Below are positions 63,822 through 64,000 of a stretch of DNA of 64,000 nt, piece by piece (positions within the stretch are counted from its first letter, which is position 1; each line of letters starts with the position of its first letter). The position numbers and the translations under genes were made by a program. Source of the DNA: Enterococcus mundtii (GTDB lineage: Bacteria; Bacillota; Bacilli; Lactobacillales; Enterococcaceae); contig NZ_PUAP01000041.1 of NCBI RefSeq assembly GCF_002947535.1, forward strand, positions 1-64,000. The letters run 5' to 3'. The notes beneath the pieces were generated by a model. It was not told where the DNA came from. It searched no databases and saw only the letters and a program-made list of their open reading frames with translations.

Positions 63822-64000
63822 ATGGTTTCCTTTTTTACAATAGTTCTTTTTTTATTTGTCATCGTGATGTGTTTATTTCTTTGGCTTGTACGACGCGAGA
63901 TCGTTTATAAAACGGTTCGGAATCGCTGGGTCTATTTAGTTGTTCCATTTATCGCTATTCTTGTTCTATGGTATACATTGGTCAGTCAACCAACCATTGA
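63822..64000 (+). CDS. Membrane protein, 5' part only (runs off window)
   Basis: ATG 63822 opens a frame with no stop in the window. The first 59 residues include two hydrophobic segments (MVSFFTIVLFLFVIVMCLFL and LVVPFIAILVLWYTLV) separated by a basic loop (RREIVYKTVRNR). The ribosome site, AAAGGTGTGGATC, is moderate. Family unknown from this fragment. Confidence 0.6.
   Translation, partial: MVSFFTIVLFLFVIVMCLFLWLVRREIVYKTVRNRWVYLVVPFIAILVLWYTLVSQPTI

Overview
The window looks like a low-GC Firmicute chromosome, almost certainly Enterococcus (E. faecium/hirae/mundtii-like; the species cannot be fixed from sequence alone). The evidence is the pdhABCD operon with a two-lipoyl-domain E2, Bacillales/Lactobacillales synteny from ylaN through ftsW, pyc, ylbC, ylbF, ylbG, rsmD and coaD to ylbL, a comEA-comEB-comEC-holA cluster convergent with rpsT, strong GGAGG ribosome binding sites, many TTG/GTG starts, and sortase-type surface proteins. 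No tRNA, rRNA, CRISPR array, transposase or prophage module was seen.

Layout. 1-10.8 kb: a MocR-like regulator, the pyruvate dehydrogenase operon, a UPF0223/inositol-phosphatase pair and typA. 11.2-16.4 kb: one large LPxTG surface-protein gene split by a single in-frame TAG codon. 16.8-33.9 kb: recQ, then housekeeping genes for cell division (ftsW), anaplerosis (pyc), CoA synthesis (coaD), rRNA methylation (rsmD) and a Lon-like membrane protease, an orphan 380-residue basic protein, then the competence DNA-uptake genes and holA. 34-36 kb (minus strand): rpsT, a probable small RNA, a 99-residue unknown, an overlooked 41-residue membrane protein and a DUF441 protein.

36.2-40.6 kb is the most unusual region. 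Four DUF1310-like membrane-anchored proteins alternate with three 5' fragments and one full-length copy of a lipase-type protein (GHSLG serine motif, helical C-terminus), followed by two small helical proteins. I read it as a type VII-secreted reverse-LXG lipase toxin locus with an amplified immunity array and two targeting helpers; no secretion-machine genes are in the window.

40.7-51.5 kb: a PadR regulator with its membrane partner, an ABC-F ATPase preceded by a leader ORF and an attenuator hairpin, uppP, a phosphatase/metallo-hydrolase pair, a DinG-like helicase with a nuclease domain, yajQ, yitT and a SufT-like gene. 51.8-64 kb is accessory: a three-gene GNAT toxin-antitoxin-like operon, a nucleotidyltransferase, ASCH, two further GNAT proteins, a FosX fosfomycin hydrolase, an XRE regulator broken by a second in-frame TAG, ArsC, an AraC/GyrI regulator, a DfsB/ClbS-like protein, a LysM/Apf secreted protein, a universal stress protein, small unknowns, YxeA, a C39-type peptidase and a truncated gene at the right edge.

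A dispersed hairpin repeat of about 150-170 bp occurs four times (1, 27841, 40570 and, decayed, 50965), at gene 3' ends wherever the flanking gene is visible. Most terminators are hairpins with U-tracts read directly from the sequence; promoter calls are by eye.
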